From positions 1-9,119 of the forward strand of contig JAADHA010000010.1 of the NCBI GenBank assembly GCA_013152105.1: a stretch of 9,119 nt of DNA. Reading direction: 5' to 3'. Made by a program: the position numbers and the translations under genes. This document shows, in pieces, positions 1 to 8,576 of this stretch. The stretch comes from Oligoflexia bacterium. GTDB lineage: Bacteria; Myxococcota_A; UBA796; UBA2385. The notes below the pieces were generated by a model. The model was not told where the DNA came from. It saw only the letters and a list, made by a program, of their open reading frames with translations, and did not search any database. Each line of letters begins with the position of its first letter. Positions within the stretch are counted from its first letter, which is position 1.

Positions 1-475
1 GGTAGCGCAGCAGGGTGAATTCCTGGGCGGTGAGCTTGAGCTCATCGCCTGCCCGCCAAGCGCGGTGGGCCTCGATGTCGACGATGAGGTCGCCGATCTC
101 GATACGGCCCGTGGTGCCGGTGCGCCGCACCACCGCGGCGATCCGGGCCAGCAGTTCGTCAAAGGCAAAGGGCTTGACCAGGTAGTCATCGGCGCCGCCG
201 TAGAGACCCTCGACGCGCTCATCGACTCGGTCGCGGGCGGTGACGCAGATCGCCGGCGTGTGATCGCCGTCCCGCCGCAGGTCTCGCACGACGCTCAGCC
301 CGTCCCCATCGGGCAGCATGCGGTCGACCAGCAACAGGTCGTAGCTGTTGTCGCACAGGGCCTGGGTGGCGGATTCGCGGTCGCCCGCCACGTCCACCAC
401 GTGGCCCTCTTCACGCAGCCCGCGCTGGATGAAGCGCGAGATGGCGCGTTCGTCCTCGATGAGCAGGATGCGCAC
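1..475 (-). CDS. OmpR/PhoB-family response regulator, 3' end cut off by the window edge
   Basis: DNA-binding response regulator of a two-component system: an N-terminal receiver domain is phosphorylated by a partner histidine kinase and controls a C-terminal winged-helix domain that binds promoters. Translation of the minus strand from a GTG at 475 gives 158 residues before the edge. The receiver fills residues 1-118 and has the acidic pair E7-D8, phospho-acceptor D51 in LLLVDRMLPDGDG, switch residue T79 in CVTARD, and K101 in LVKPFAF. From about residue 124 the segment GRIEIGDLIVD begins the OmpR-type effector domain, with LTAQEFTLLRY at the truncation. About 65-70 residues are missing compared with the usual 220-235. 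The GTG is supported by GAGGAG about 6 nt upstream. That ribosome site overlaps the stop codon of the preceding membrane-protein gene (spacing 11 nt), so the two are probably one unit. A histidine kinase gene would normally follow beyond the edge, but this cannot be seen. The family is certain; the signal sensed is unknown. Confidence 0.95.
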   Translation of the reverse strand, partial: MRILLIEDERAISRFIQRGLREEGHVVDVAGDRESATQALCDNSYDLLLVDRMLPDGDGLSVVRDLRRDGDHTPAICVTARDRVDERVEGLYGGADDYLVKPFAFDELLARIAAVVRRTGTTGRIEIGDLIVDIEAHRAWRAGDELKLTAQEFTLLRY

Positions 476-486
476 GGTGGAACTCC

Positions 487-1002
487 TCAGTCGTCGTCGT
501 CGTCATCATCCGCGTAGCCGGCGCCCGCCCCGCCCACAACCGCCGTGCTTGCAGACGCGCCATCGCGGATCTCGGTGTGGCGGATCAGGCCCCCGGCCAA
601 GCCGGTCCATGCGGTCACAGCCGACGTCGCGATCGCCAGCACCAGCACGGCGCCGCCGGCCGCCAGATGGACCTGCCGACGCTTCAGGGACCAGCCAAAG
701 ACGACCAGGCCGGCCAAGCCGGTGACGACAGAGAGCGGCACCGCCACGTCGGCCCGTTCCTCGTGCTCATGGATCAGCGCCTTGGTGACGCCGGGCAACT
801 GTTCCACCCGCTCTTTGGCTCCATCCCCGGTCTGGTCGGCCACGATGGCACCCGCTCCGCCGATGAAGAGCAGCAGCGCCGCCGCGGCAAACACCCATGG
901 GTCCTGGCGCTTCCACAGGGCCAGGACCAAAAGCGGCACAGCGAAGAAGCTGCCGAGGATGGGCAGGTGATTGACCAGCAGGTGCAGATGGGTCGCGTCC
1001 AT
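487..1002 (-). CDS. Small four-helix membrane protein (HLHLLVNHLP family, DUF2231-like) with poly-Asp tail
   Basis: Predicted inner-membrane protein of 171 residues and unknown function. I chose the ATG at 1002 because AGGAG lies 6 nt upstream and the protein then opens with MDATHLHLLVNHLPILG, the usual N-terminus of this family as I recall it. An in-frame GTG at 1050 would add 16 residues with no family match. Predicted helices lie at about 8-30, 37-56, 86-104 and 113-135. Conserved-looking polar residues are H5, H7, N11-H12, the LPGV...LIHEHEE segment (H78, H80) and GLAGGLIRHTEIR (H142), a pattern that could bind heme or a metal; this is inference. The C-terminus ends in seven consecutive aspartates encoded by GAT/GAC repeats just before TGA. 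The next gene is a response regulator whose ribosome site overlaps this stop, suggesting a sensing or regulated role. No enzymatic function can be assigned. The DUF2231 link is by resemblance only. Confidence 0.82.
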   Translation of the reverse strand: MDATHLHLLVNHLPILGSFFAVPLLVLALWKRQDPWVFAAAALLLFIGGAGAIVADQTGDGAKERVEQLPGVTKALIHEHEERADVAVPLSVVTGLAGLVVFGWSLKRRQVHLAAGGAVLVLAIATSAVTAWTGLAGGLIRHTEIRDGASASTAVVGGAGAGYADDDDDDD

Positions 1003-1037
1003 TGGGGCTCCTGGGGGAGGGTCCACTATGAAAGAGG

Positions 1038-1054
1038 GGTCTTGGGGCAAGACC
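1038..1054 (-). terminator. Perfect 7-bp hairpin between the two transcription units; possible terminator
   Basis: On the minus strand GGTCTTG, a CCC loop and CAAGACC form a perfect stem about 60 nt after the DUF58 stop codon, followed by CCTCTTTC. The position suits the end of the six-gene operon, but the T tract is short and broken. It also lies about 35 nt upstream of the ATG of the next gene, so it could instead be an operator or 5' leader hairpin of that unit. I see no convincing sigma-70 promoter in the 111-nt spacer at 1003-1113. Confidence 0.4.
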
Positions 1055-1113
1055 TCGTGAAGCGTTGGATTGTGGTGAGAACACGGGTGCCGAATCCGAA
1101 AAGCTCTCGCATC

Positions 1114-2420
1114 CTACAAGGAGCCGGCCCGCTTGTACTCCAGGTAGCGACTCACCAGCGCCTGCGGAAGCTGAGCGGGCACGACGTCCAAGGTGTGCAG
1201 CCCGTGCCCTCGAACCAAGGTGTGGGCGACCCGGCGGGCCTCCAGGTAGCGCCAGCTCGCCGCGACGGTGCGAGCCTGCTTTGGGGTCTGCGCGGGAGTG
1301 GCGATGCAGCGGTCGATGGCGGCCTCGCGCAGGCTGGCGACCAGAACCAGGTGACGCCGGCGAAGGCTGGCGAAGGCATCCGAGAGTTCGCTGGCGTCGT
1401 CGTCGCGCAGGTTCGTGAGGAGCACGACCAGACTGCGGCGACGCTGACGCGTGGCCAGGCGCCGAGCGGCCTCGGCGTAGTCGCTGGGCTGCAAGGTGGG
1501 CTGCAGATCGTAGACCCGCTGGAGCAGCGTGCTCATCGTCGAGGCCCCCTTGCGGGGCGGCAGCCAGCGGTCCGGTCCGCTGAAGGTCTGGACGCCGACC
1601 GCGTCACCCTGAGCGAGCGCGACATAGGCCAACAGCAGGGCCGCATCCAGGGCTTGGTCGAAGTGACTCAGGTCGCCGTCCAAGGCCCGCATCCGGCGGC
1701 CCTGGTCGATGAGCAGGATCACTTGCTGGTCTGTCTCCTCGCGGTACTCTCGGCTGATCAGCCGGTCGTGACGCGAGCAGGCCTTCCAGTCGATCTGACG
1801 CAAGCTGTCGCCGTCCCGGTAGTCGCGGAGCTGGTGGAATTCCATTCCGCTGCCGCGCCGACGACGCAGGTGGACCCCCAGGGCGGCGCGGCGGCGATCA
1901 ACCGCCAGCAGGGCGAAGCGAGCGACCGCCTTGAAGTTCGGCAAGACCCGGACAGAATCCGCCACCGGCAGGCGCACACACCTCTCGACCAGACCCAGCG
2001 GACCGGAACTGTTCAGGTGAACAGCAGGCAGCGTGAAGTTCCCACGGGACTTTGGGGTCAGCGTCGCGCTCAGATCGACCCAGCCACCGGGTGCGACCGT
2101 GACCCGCTGAGGCCAGCCGACAAGCTCCAGGCCCAGGGGGGCCTGATCCTCGACCTGGATCTCAAGGGCAGCAAGCCCTGGATTCTCCAGGTGAAGCCCG
2201 ACATCGTGCGACTCACCCAGGGCGAAGGCACCGGGCAGGGTCCGCCGGACCGTGGGCATCCGGCGGCGCCGCAGGATCAGGCCGTCGACGAGCATGGCCA
2301 CGGCGATCGCCAGCAGCGCGCCCAGCCAGGCAGACCGGGCCACAGGCCACAGACAGGCGAGCCCACCCAGCACCAGCCAGGCGACCATCAGCCCCAGAAG
2401 TCGGCGGGTCGGGCGAATCA

Positions 2421-2421
<1 letters not shown>
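1114..2421 (-). CDS. DUF58 family protein, MoxR partner
   Basis: 435-residue DUF58 protein, the usual partner encoded beside MoxR ATPases. Two membrane helices (about 8-27 and 31-48) are followed by a beta-rich region (about 55-165) and then the DUF58 hallmark at 190-215: G190, MEFHQLRDYRDGD and RQIDWKA. The C-terminal half resembles a von Willebrand A-like fold: LLIDQGRRM (237-244, D239) takes the place of the metal-site DxSxS motif, and LVVLLTNLRD (331-340) forms a later strand. Length is normal for the family. The ATG at 2421 overlaps the MoxR stop in TGATG, and GGAG sits 3 nt upstream, so translation is coupled to MoxR. It is the last gene of the cluster. DUF58 proteins are thought to act with MoxR in remodelling or assembling envelope complexes; the substrate here is unknown. 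Family assignment is firm, function is inference. Confidence 0.93.
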
Positions 2422-3409
<988 letters not shown>

Positions 3410-3413
<4 letters not shown>

Positions 3414-4561
3414 GACTGCTTCCAGAGCCGCTGCATGCGGCGCACGAGGTTGAGGAATTCAGTAGGAGAGCTGGGAGCGGGACCGCTGAGGCAGGCGGCG
3501 TCCTGTGTGTCCTGGTCGAGCGAGGCTGCGTCCAGCGAGGCTGCGTCCAGCGAGGCCAAGCCAAGGCTGCGTCGTCGCCGGATCGCAGCGCGCCCGCCTT
3601 CGATGAGCTGATCACGCAGCCCGCGCCGCCACAGCCAGGTGCCGCTGGCCTCGATATGTTCCATCAGGTCGCGTCGGGCCGGCGCAGGCGCGGGGTGTAC
3701 CGGGGCAGCCCGGACGGCTCCTCGCCAGGCGAACACCAGGGTCAGAACCAGCGCCGAGATCAGCAAGGGGCTGGCGGCGCGCCAGAGCACGGCCAGCAAG
3801 CTGAGGCTCTCGCCCGCCAGGACCATCACCACCTGATCAGGAGGCTGGCCCTCGCGCTGCAACAGGTCCCAGGCCAACAGGGCGTGGTCCGCCTGCCCCA
3901 GCGTGTTGTTGTCGAAGACGCGGGCCGAGGTGATCACCGTGACGAGCCCGTCGCCGTAGTCGAAGCGCATGGCCCAGGCCTGCTGGTCGCTGGCCAGCCA
4001 GGCGGCGCCGGGCTGGACCTGGGACCGCAGGGCGCGAACCGGCGGGGCGAACAGCTCGCGGATCCGCCCCTGGGGGCCGGTCAGGAACGCCTCTGTCGCC
4101 GCGGAGCGAACGGCGACCATCCCGAGATGATTCTCGATCACGTCCATCTCCGCAGGATCGGCCGAGGCACCCGTGTCCGGTGCGGACCCGTCAACATCCG
4201 ACCACAGGGTGTCGGCCGTGATGACCAGGTGACCCCCACCGATCACCCAGTCACTGGCTCGTTGCCAGCAGTCTCGCCGAACCTCTCGCTGATCTGAGAG
4301 CAGCAGGATGACGCTGTCCCGTGAGGGGAGCGCGCCCAGGCCATAGCGGCTGACCGTGGGGACCCCGAGCTTGTCGAGGGTCTGTGCCAGGGCGAACCAG
4401 TCGTTGGTGCGGGCCTGGCCGTAGGGACTGAGCTGATCCGTCTGCTCGACTCGCTCGAAGAGGCGCGGGAAGGCGGCGATCCCGATCGCCAGGATCGACA
4501 GGCCGATCGCGACCAGGATCAGGGCGCGGCGGATCGTGCGCGGGGCAGGTCTGGCGCTCAT
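3410..4561 (-). CDS. DUF4350 domain membrane protein
   Basis: 383-residue protein with an N-terminal anchor helix (about 13-31), a DUF4350 domain outside the membrane (about 46-240) and a second helix (about 264-282), followed by a cytoplasmic tail. In the domain, NDWFALAQTLDKLGVPTVSR, WVIGGGHLVITAD (105-117), FDYGDGLVTVITSARVFDNN (200-219) and the following DHALLAWDLL match the family pattern, which resembles glutamine-amidotransferase-like folds without an obvious catalytic triad. The tail RRDLMEHIEASGTWLWR (296-312) is the usual C-terminal signature of this cluster's DUF4350 proteins. The ATG at 4561 overlaps the previous stop in ATGA and has GGAG 7 nt upstream; the stop overlaps the MoxR GTG. 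An in-frame ASLDA repeat sits at 336-349. Function unknown; it is probably part of a membrane complex served by MoxR. Confidence 0.88.
3516..3556. repeat. 15-nt tandem repeat inside the DUF4350 gene
   Basis: Two perfect copies of cgaggctgcgtccag (plus-strand reading) occupy 3521-3550, with partial copies on both sides. In the protein this reads ASLDA ASLDA ASLDQ at residues 336-350, in the tail after the last helix. The unit is a multiple of three, so copy-number change would keep the frame. Confidence 0.85.
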
Positions 4562-6039
4562 TTCGGCTCCAGTTCCAGTCCCGCTCCCAGGTCGGCCCAG
4601 CCGTCCACCAGGGCGCGCAGCTCGGCGTCCGTCAGAGAGCGATGAGCGTAGGCCAGGCGCTGACGAGCCAGGGTCAGAGACCGGAAGTAGGCCGCGGGCC
4701 GACCGGGCAGGACCCGACCCACCACCCGCAGACAGTCGCCCTCGGTCGAGCCGTCATCGAGGTCCAACCGCCGCTGGCGGACCAGGTAGGCGACCGCCGC
4801 CCGGTACAGCAGGGCGAGAGCATGATCGTGCTGGCCCTCTTGCCACAAGGTCCAAGCCGCCTGGGCCGGATCTTGGGGCAGGGCCTGTCCGTCCAGGCCC
4901 AACAGGCCGGCGCGAGCGAGCGTCGTCCGCGAGTCTGTGGAGGGCGGCGGCGGCGGCGCGGGGGAGCGGCGCAGGACGCTCAGCACCAGCCCAACCAGAG
5001 CGATCCCGACGACGGCGCCCAGCACCACTTCCATGGCACCGGCCGTCGAGCGACTGACCTGGGTCGACTGTGGGCGCGTCTCTACATCGGGCTTGTCCTG
5101 GCCATCCGGCTCGGGCTCCCAGCCACGCAGGCGCCAATGTTCGCTGGTCTTCGTGCCCCCGAACTGGGGTCCAGCCAGAACCTGGGCCGCTGCGTCACGC
5201 ACGGCGGCGTCATCCACCGGCGTCCCCGCATGGGCCGGGCTGGCGCCCAAGGGCAGCAGCAGGGCCAGGACCACCGCCGCACCGCCGAGCAGCCGGGCCA
5301 GACGCTGGGCCATGCCGCGAAAGCTCAGCTCGACATCCCAGCCCTCCAGCACCGTGCGCCGCTGGATGTAGAGCCCGAAGGCGGCCGCGGTGCGCACCGG
5401 CACCACCAGGGCGGTCACGGTGATGGCGCACAGGCCCAGCAGCAGACTGGCCCACCAGGTGCCCGCCTGAAGCTCATCGAACCAGACCCCCAGGGACCAG
5501 CCGGGCCCCGCAGGCAGCATCCAAGAAGCCAGGACCAGCAGGCCCGACCACAGCCCCACCTCGCACAGACCAGCCGCGACCGCCAGCCCCAGGCAAGCCC
5601 CGCGCACCTGCTGACTGAGGACCTTGCGACGCTCACGGGCCCGCCAGCCCCTCAGCCCCTCGAGCTGGCTGACCGGCAGGACCAAGGCGCGGGTGGGCGC
5701 GAGGCGGCGCAGGCTGAGGTCCGCGGCCAGGCCGGACCGGCCCACGCCGAACAGAGCCTTGGTGGCGTCGAGGACGCCGGGCTGGACACCGAAGAGGCAG
5801 CGCGACAGCACGATTAGCGCGACCCGCTCGGCTACGGGCTGAAGGGCCCACAGCGTGGCCAGCGCCAGGAAGGGTCGGTCCAACAGGCACAGGACGATGC
5901 CCACCTGGATCGGAAGCACGATGGCCAACCAGACCTTCCACATTGGTCGCCACCATCGGCGAGCCATGGCCACGCCCAGGTCCATCGCCTCCCAGGGGTG
6001 ACGGGGGCGGAGCTGTGCTTGGAGATCAGCGATCTGCAC
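4558..6039 (-). CDS. DUF4129 domain multi-pass membrane protein
   Basis: 493-residue integral membrane protein with a C-terminal DUF4129 domain. I set the start at the GTG at 6039 because the product then opens VQIADLQAQLRPRHPWEAMD, as homologues do; the SpoIIM stop lies 14 nt inside this gene and only a G-run (GGGGGG) precedes the GTG. A start at 6093 would add residues of no recognisable type, and an ATG at 5985 would cut the LRPR-WEA motif. Predicted helices lie near 34-52, 57-78, 150-172, 193-216, 248-266 and 335-356. Family-typical stretches are FGLYIQRRTVLEGWDVEL (221-238) and RGMAQRLARL. A loop with an AHA signal-like site near 269-271 is probably periplasmic (271-333). After a PAPPPPPS linker (360-367), the cytoplasmic DUF4129 domain (about 396-480) shows LYRAAVAYLVRQ, STEGDCLRVV and FRSLTLARQRLAYAHR. 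The stop overlaps the DUF4350 start by 4 nt. No catalytic function is known. Confidence 0.9.
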   Translation of the reverse strand: MQIADLQAQLRPRHPWEAMDLGVAMARRWWRPMWKVWLAIVLPIQVGIVLCLLDRPFLALATLWALQPVAERVALIVLSRCLFGVQPGVLDATKALFGVGRSGLAADLSLRRLAPTRALVLPVSQLEGLRGWRARERRKVLSQQVRGACLGLAVAAGLCEVGLWSGLLVLASWMLPAGPGWSLGVWFDELQAGTWWASLLLGLCAITVTALVVPVRTAAAFGLYIQRRTVLEGWDVELSFRGMAQRLARLLGGAAVVLALLLPLGASPAHAGTPVDDAAVRDAAAQVLAGPQFGGTKTSEHWRLRGWEPEPDGQDKPDVETRPQSTQVSRSTAGAMEVVLGAVVGIALVGLVLSVLRRSPAPPPPPSTDSRTTLARAGLLGLDGQALPQDPAQAAWTLWQEGQHDHALALLYRAAVAYLVRQRRLDLDDGSTEGDCLRVVGRVLPGRPAAYFRSLTLARQRLAYAHRSLTDAELRALVDGWADLGAGLELEPK

Positions 6040-6979
6040 GGCGCCCCCCAAGGAGAAGCCAGCCGTAGACCAACACCCACAGGCCCGCGCCAACCGTGTA
6101 TTTCAAGGCAGCCGGGACCACCTGTGAAGACGACCAGAAGGCTTCGAGCACAGCCGCCACCAACAGCATCAGGGTCGCGCCCTCGATGATCGGCAGGGCC
6201 CGCCTGGCTGCTCGGCCGAGCGCCTCGGTACGGGTCCACTGTCCGGGGTTCAACCAGGCCAGGCCCAGCCGCGCGCCCGCCGCTCCGGACAACACGATGG
6301 CCGTCAGCTCGAAGCTGCTGTGGCCAACCGTGAAGGCGGTCAGCGGGCCACCGTAGCCGATGTTCAGCAGGTGACCGTAGACAGCCCCGATGGTGACGCC
6401 ATTGGACGCCAGAAACCACACCGGCCCAAGCCCCAGCAGTGCGCCCGAGGCAAATGTACGAAATCCGATCCCGATGTTGTTCCAGATGTAATACCCAAAC
6501 ATCAACAGGTCACTGTCCACCGCTCGCTCGCGCAGGTAGTGGGTACCCGCAGGATCGTACATGGTCTCCATATCCGACACCGTCTGCATATCCAGAACCG
6601 AATACACAACGTGCGGGTCGTGGTGGACCGCGATCAGGGTGACGAACAGGGGACCGTAGAAGAGCAGGTGAGCGAGGCCGACCAACACCCACTCTGCGCG
6701 CACCGCGGCGGGGACCCGATCCTTGACCAGGGCCACCAGACGCGTCCCCAGGTCGACGGGCTGCTGGTAGAGCTGCTGGTGGCTGCGGATAGCCAGATCA
6801 TGCAGGCGCGCCACCAGGTCAGCGCTGTAGCCACGGGTACGAGCCAGGGCCAGGTGCTGGCTGACCCTGCGGCAGGCGCCCGGCAGGTCCGCCCAGGTCT
6901 TGGCGTCCACCCCGTCCAGGCGACGACCCAGGTCTGTCCACTCGGCCTGGTGGCGTTGTACGAAGTGGTCCTGGTGCAT
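6026..6979 (-). CDS. SpoIIM-like (stage II sporulation protein M family) membrane protein
   Basis: 317-residue membrane protein of the SpoIIM/DUF95 family. The ATG at 6979 gives MHQDHFVQRHQAEW, which fits homologues. AGGGAG lies about 9 nt upstream and the RDD stop is one base away (TGACATG). A longer in-frame reading to 7228 is an antiparallel-looking low-quality extension lying over the RDD gene. The soluble N-terminal helical region (1-95) precedes helices at about 97-118, 162-190, 192-208, 215-240, 262-282 and 290-311. Core motifs are FGYYIWNNIGIGFRTFASG (161-179), GLGPVWFLASNGVTIGA (183-199) and FTVGHSSFELTAIVLSG (216-232). In Bacillus SpoIIM is a subunit of the DMP peptidoglycan-degrading complex; proteobacterial relatives next to RDD and MoxR genes are not linked to sporulation, and their function is unknown. 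Its place between RDD and DUF4129 suggests a membrane scaffold role, which is inference. Confidence 0.93.
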   Translation of the reverse strand: MHQDHFVQRHQAEWTDLGRRLDGVDAKTWADLPGACRRVSQHLALARTRGYSADLVARLHDLAIRSHQQLYQQPVDLGTRLVALVKDRVPAAVRAEWVLVGLAHLLFYGPLFVTLIAVHHDPHVVYSVLDMQTVSDMETMYDPAGTHYLRERAVDSDLLMFGYYIWNNIGIGFRTFASGALLGLGPVWFLASNGVTIGAVYGHLLNIGYGGPLTAFTVGHSSFELTAIVLSGAAGARLGLAWLNPGQWTRTEALGRAARRALPIIEGATLMLLVAAVLEAFWSSSQVVPAALKYTVGAGLWVLVYGWLLLGGRRADR

Positions 6980-6980
6980 G

Positions 6981-7694
6981 TCAGCGTTCTCCCTGGAGCC
7001 AGCGCGCCATGCCACACAGCTTTCGAACAGCCAAGGTCGAATTGGAACCCGAGGGGTCGCCCAGCAGGTCGCCCAGCAGTCCGGCCAGTTCCTGCTGTCG
7101 GCCATCGGTCCAGGTAGAGCTGCGGGCGGCGAAAGCGATAATGGCACGCTGCTCTTCAGCCAACAGCGGAATCTGTGGGGCCAGCGGCGGAGCTTGCGGC
7201 AGGGCAGCCGAGGGGCGAGCGTGGCCACGATGAATCACCAGGGTTCCAGCCGCCATGTCGCCCAAGCGCCGAAAGCTGGGATCGAAGAACATGCACAACA
7301 ATCCCACCAGGTAGCCCGAGGGGAGCAGGTCTGCGAAGCGCAGCAGGTTGCGCAAGAGCGAGGCCGACAGCGTCACCGGTGTCCCGTCCGCCATCACCAC
7401 AGTCAGCCCCAGGGCCGACTTGCCGGGGGTCGCGCCGTGGAAGGCCAGCTCGAAGACCACCGGGTAGAACCACTCCAAAAAGAAGATGAACAGAAGAAAC
7501 AGGCCCGTTCCCGTGTCTCCCAGCACCGACAGGATCGCCCCCGCGACCGAGTAGGCCACCATCCTCAGCAGCAGGTCCACGCTCCAGGCCAGGGCCCGCG
7601 GCAGCGGTCCAGCGACCGGCAGCTCCAGTTCCACCCCTTCCGGGGTCTCGATGCGGCGGACGGTGTCCAAGCGCTGGTAGGGATCGAAGCCCAC
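6981..7694 (-). CDS. RDD family membrane protein
   Basis: 237-residue RDD-domain protein and first gene of the six-gene cluster. The domain spans about 27-155: R33 and D40 in LPRALAWSVDLLL, helices at about 36-57, 64-84 and 122-138, the GATPGKSALGLTVVMADG signature (87-104), and RRLGDMAAGTLVIHR (142-156) with D146. The Arg-Asp-Asp residues that name the family are therefore present. A cytoplasmic C-terminal tail (157-237) holds a proline/alanine linker, then LAEEQRAIIAFAAR, a region I associate with RDD proteins from this cluster. The start is a GTG at 7694 with AGGA 5 nt upstream. The SpoIIM ATG follows one base after the stop. Some RDD proteins act in ion (Na+/H+) transport, but no such role can be read here. 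The 75-nt spacer from the phosphoesterase gene (7695-7769) contains no clear terminator or promoter, so read-through is possible. Confidence 0.93.
   Translation of the reverse strand: MGFDPYQRLDTVRRIETPEGVELELPVAGPLPRALAWSVDLLLRMVAYSVAGAILSVLGDTGTGLFLLFIFFLEWFYPVVFELAFHGATPGKSALGLTVVMADGTPVTLSASLLRNLLRFADLLPSGYLVGLLCMFFDPSFRRLGDMAAGTLVIHRGHARPSAALPQAPPLAPQIPLLAEEQRAIIAFAARSSTWTDGRQQELAGLLGDLLGDPSGSNSTLAVRKLCGMARWLQGER
7055..7078. repeat. 12-nt direct repeat inside the RDD gene
   Basis: Two perfect adjacent copies of ggtcgcccagca (plus-strand reading) encode the duplicated LLGDLLGD in the cytoplasmic tail of the RDD protein, residues about 206-213. In frame and probably a simple tandem duplication. 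Confidence 0.75.
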
Positions 7695-7769
7695 GGGGTC
7701 CTGGTTGGAGGCGGGGGGAGCGCGAGTCTATCGCAGGCGCGGTGGTGGCTTGCCGGTGCCCAGGCATCG

Positions 7770-8576
7770 TCAGAACAGCGCGAGCTGCCGATGCTTCCCA
7801 GTGCGTGTTCGAGCGCGTGGTCGGGCGCGCCCTGGACCGCCCTGGTGGTGATCGACGATGTAGGCACCTCGGGCCAGCGTCCCGGCTTGGACCCGGTCGA
7901 GGTCCCACACCGCGGCACCCTTGACCTGGTCGCGCTCGCTGAAGCTGGACCGCGCAGTGCTGCCGGGCATCACGACCTGGGCCGCCCCCAAGGGCAGCGC
8001 TTGTCGAGGGTGGATGTGGCCGCAAAGCACGTGTTGGATTCCCGGGGGCAGGTGCTGTGGGCCCAGCGTGTCACGCCGTCGCCCGGCGCGGAAGGTGAAG
8101 CCCGGAACCTGGCAGCCATCCACAGCCTGGTGGCACAGCAGCAGGTCGGCGCCGGCGCCCACCGCCTGGGCGGCGGCGAAGGCCCACCCGCGCGCATCCG
8201 ACAGGAAGGGAACCACGGCCAGGGCAAGGCCGGCGACCATCAGGCGTTCTGCCTGGTTCACCACATGCAGCCCCGGAACGTCCAGGGGCACCGTCGTGCG
8301 GAGACCGCGACGGTCGTGGTTGCCCGGCATGACCACCACGGGGCAGCGAGCGGCCAATCTGGTCAACAGGTCAGCGGCGGCCTCGATCGCCGGTCTCGGC
8401 GGGCGCGAGCGGTCAAAGAGATCGCCGGTGTGGACGATCAAATCCACCGGACCAGCCAGCTCGACCGCCATCTTCAGCGCATCGAGGTGGTCGTCCGCCC
8501 GCGACCAGCCCCGCGGGGCTCCGAGCACGGTCTGGCGGATGCCCAGGTGTGTGTCGCTGACGTGGAGGATGCGCAT
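7770..8576 (-). CDS. SbcD/Mre11-type metallophosphoesterase with C-terminal QLALF motif
   Basis: 268-residue calcineurin-like phosphoesterase, closest in motif layout to SbcD/Mre11 DNA nucleases, which use two metal ions (usually Mn2+) to cut DNA ends. Motifs in order: SDTHLG with D8 and H10, GDLFDR with D52, PGNHDR with N86-H87-D88, LLCHQAV with H149, and CGHIHPRQ with H187 and H189. MPGSTARSSFSE (203-214) followed by KG matches the SbcD active-domain end. The core is complete, but the C-terminal capping domain of about 400-residue SbcD is absent. Instead a basic, low-complexity linker (245-262) ends in RQLALF. I chose the ATG at 8576 because MRILHVSDTHLG is the canonical N-terminus; a GTG at 8633 would add 19 unrelated residues, and neither start has a good ribosome site. 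There is no SbcC gene beside it: the next gene downstream is RDD. A nuclease role is likely but unproven, as related phosphoesterases act on other substrates. Confidence 0.88.
   Translation of the reverse strand: MRILHVSDTHLGIRQTVLGAPRGWSRADDHLDALKMAVELAGPVDLIVHTGDLFDRSRPPRPAIEAAADLLTRLAARCPVVVMPGNHDRRGLRTTVPLDVPGLHVVNQAERLMVAGLALAVVPFLSDARGWAFAAAQAVGAGADLLLCHQAVDGCQVPGFTFRAGRRRDTLGPQHLPPGIQHVLCGHIHPRQALPLGAAQVVMPGSTARSSFSERDQVKGAAVWDLDRVQAGTLARGAYIVDHHQGGPGRARPRARTRTGKHRQLALF

Noticed and set aside
6026..6979. Sporulation gene because of the SpoIIM family name
   Set aside because: The family is widespread in non-sporulating bacteria next to RDD and MoxR genes, and no other sporulation gene is present.
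6980..7228. N-terminal extension of the SpoIIM-like protein
   Set aside because: The extra 83 residues overlap the RDD gene in another frame and are Arg/Pro/Trp-rich; the ATG at 6979 has a ribosome site and fits the family.
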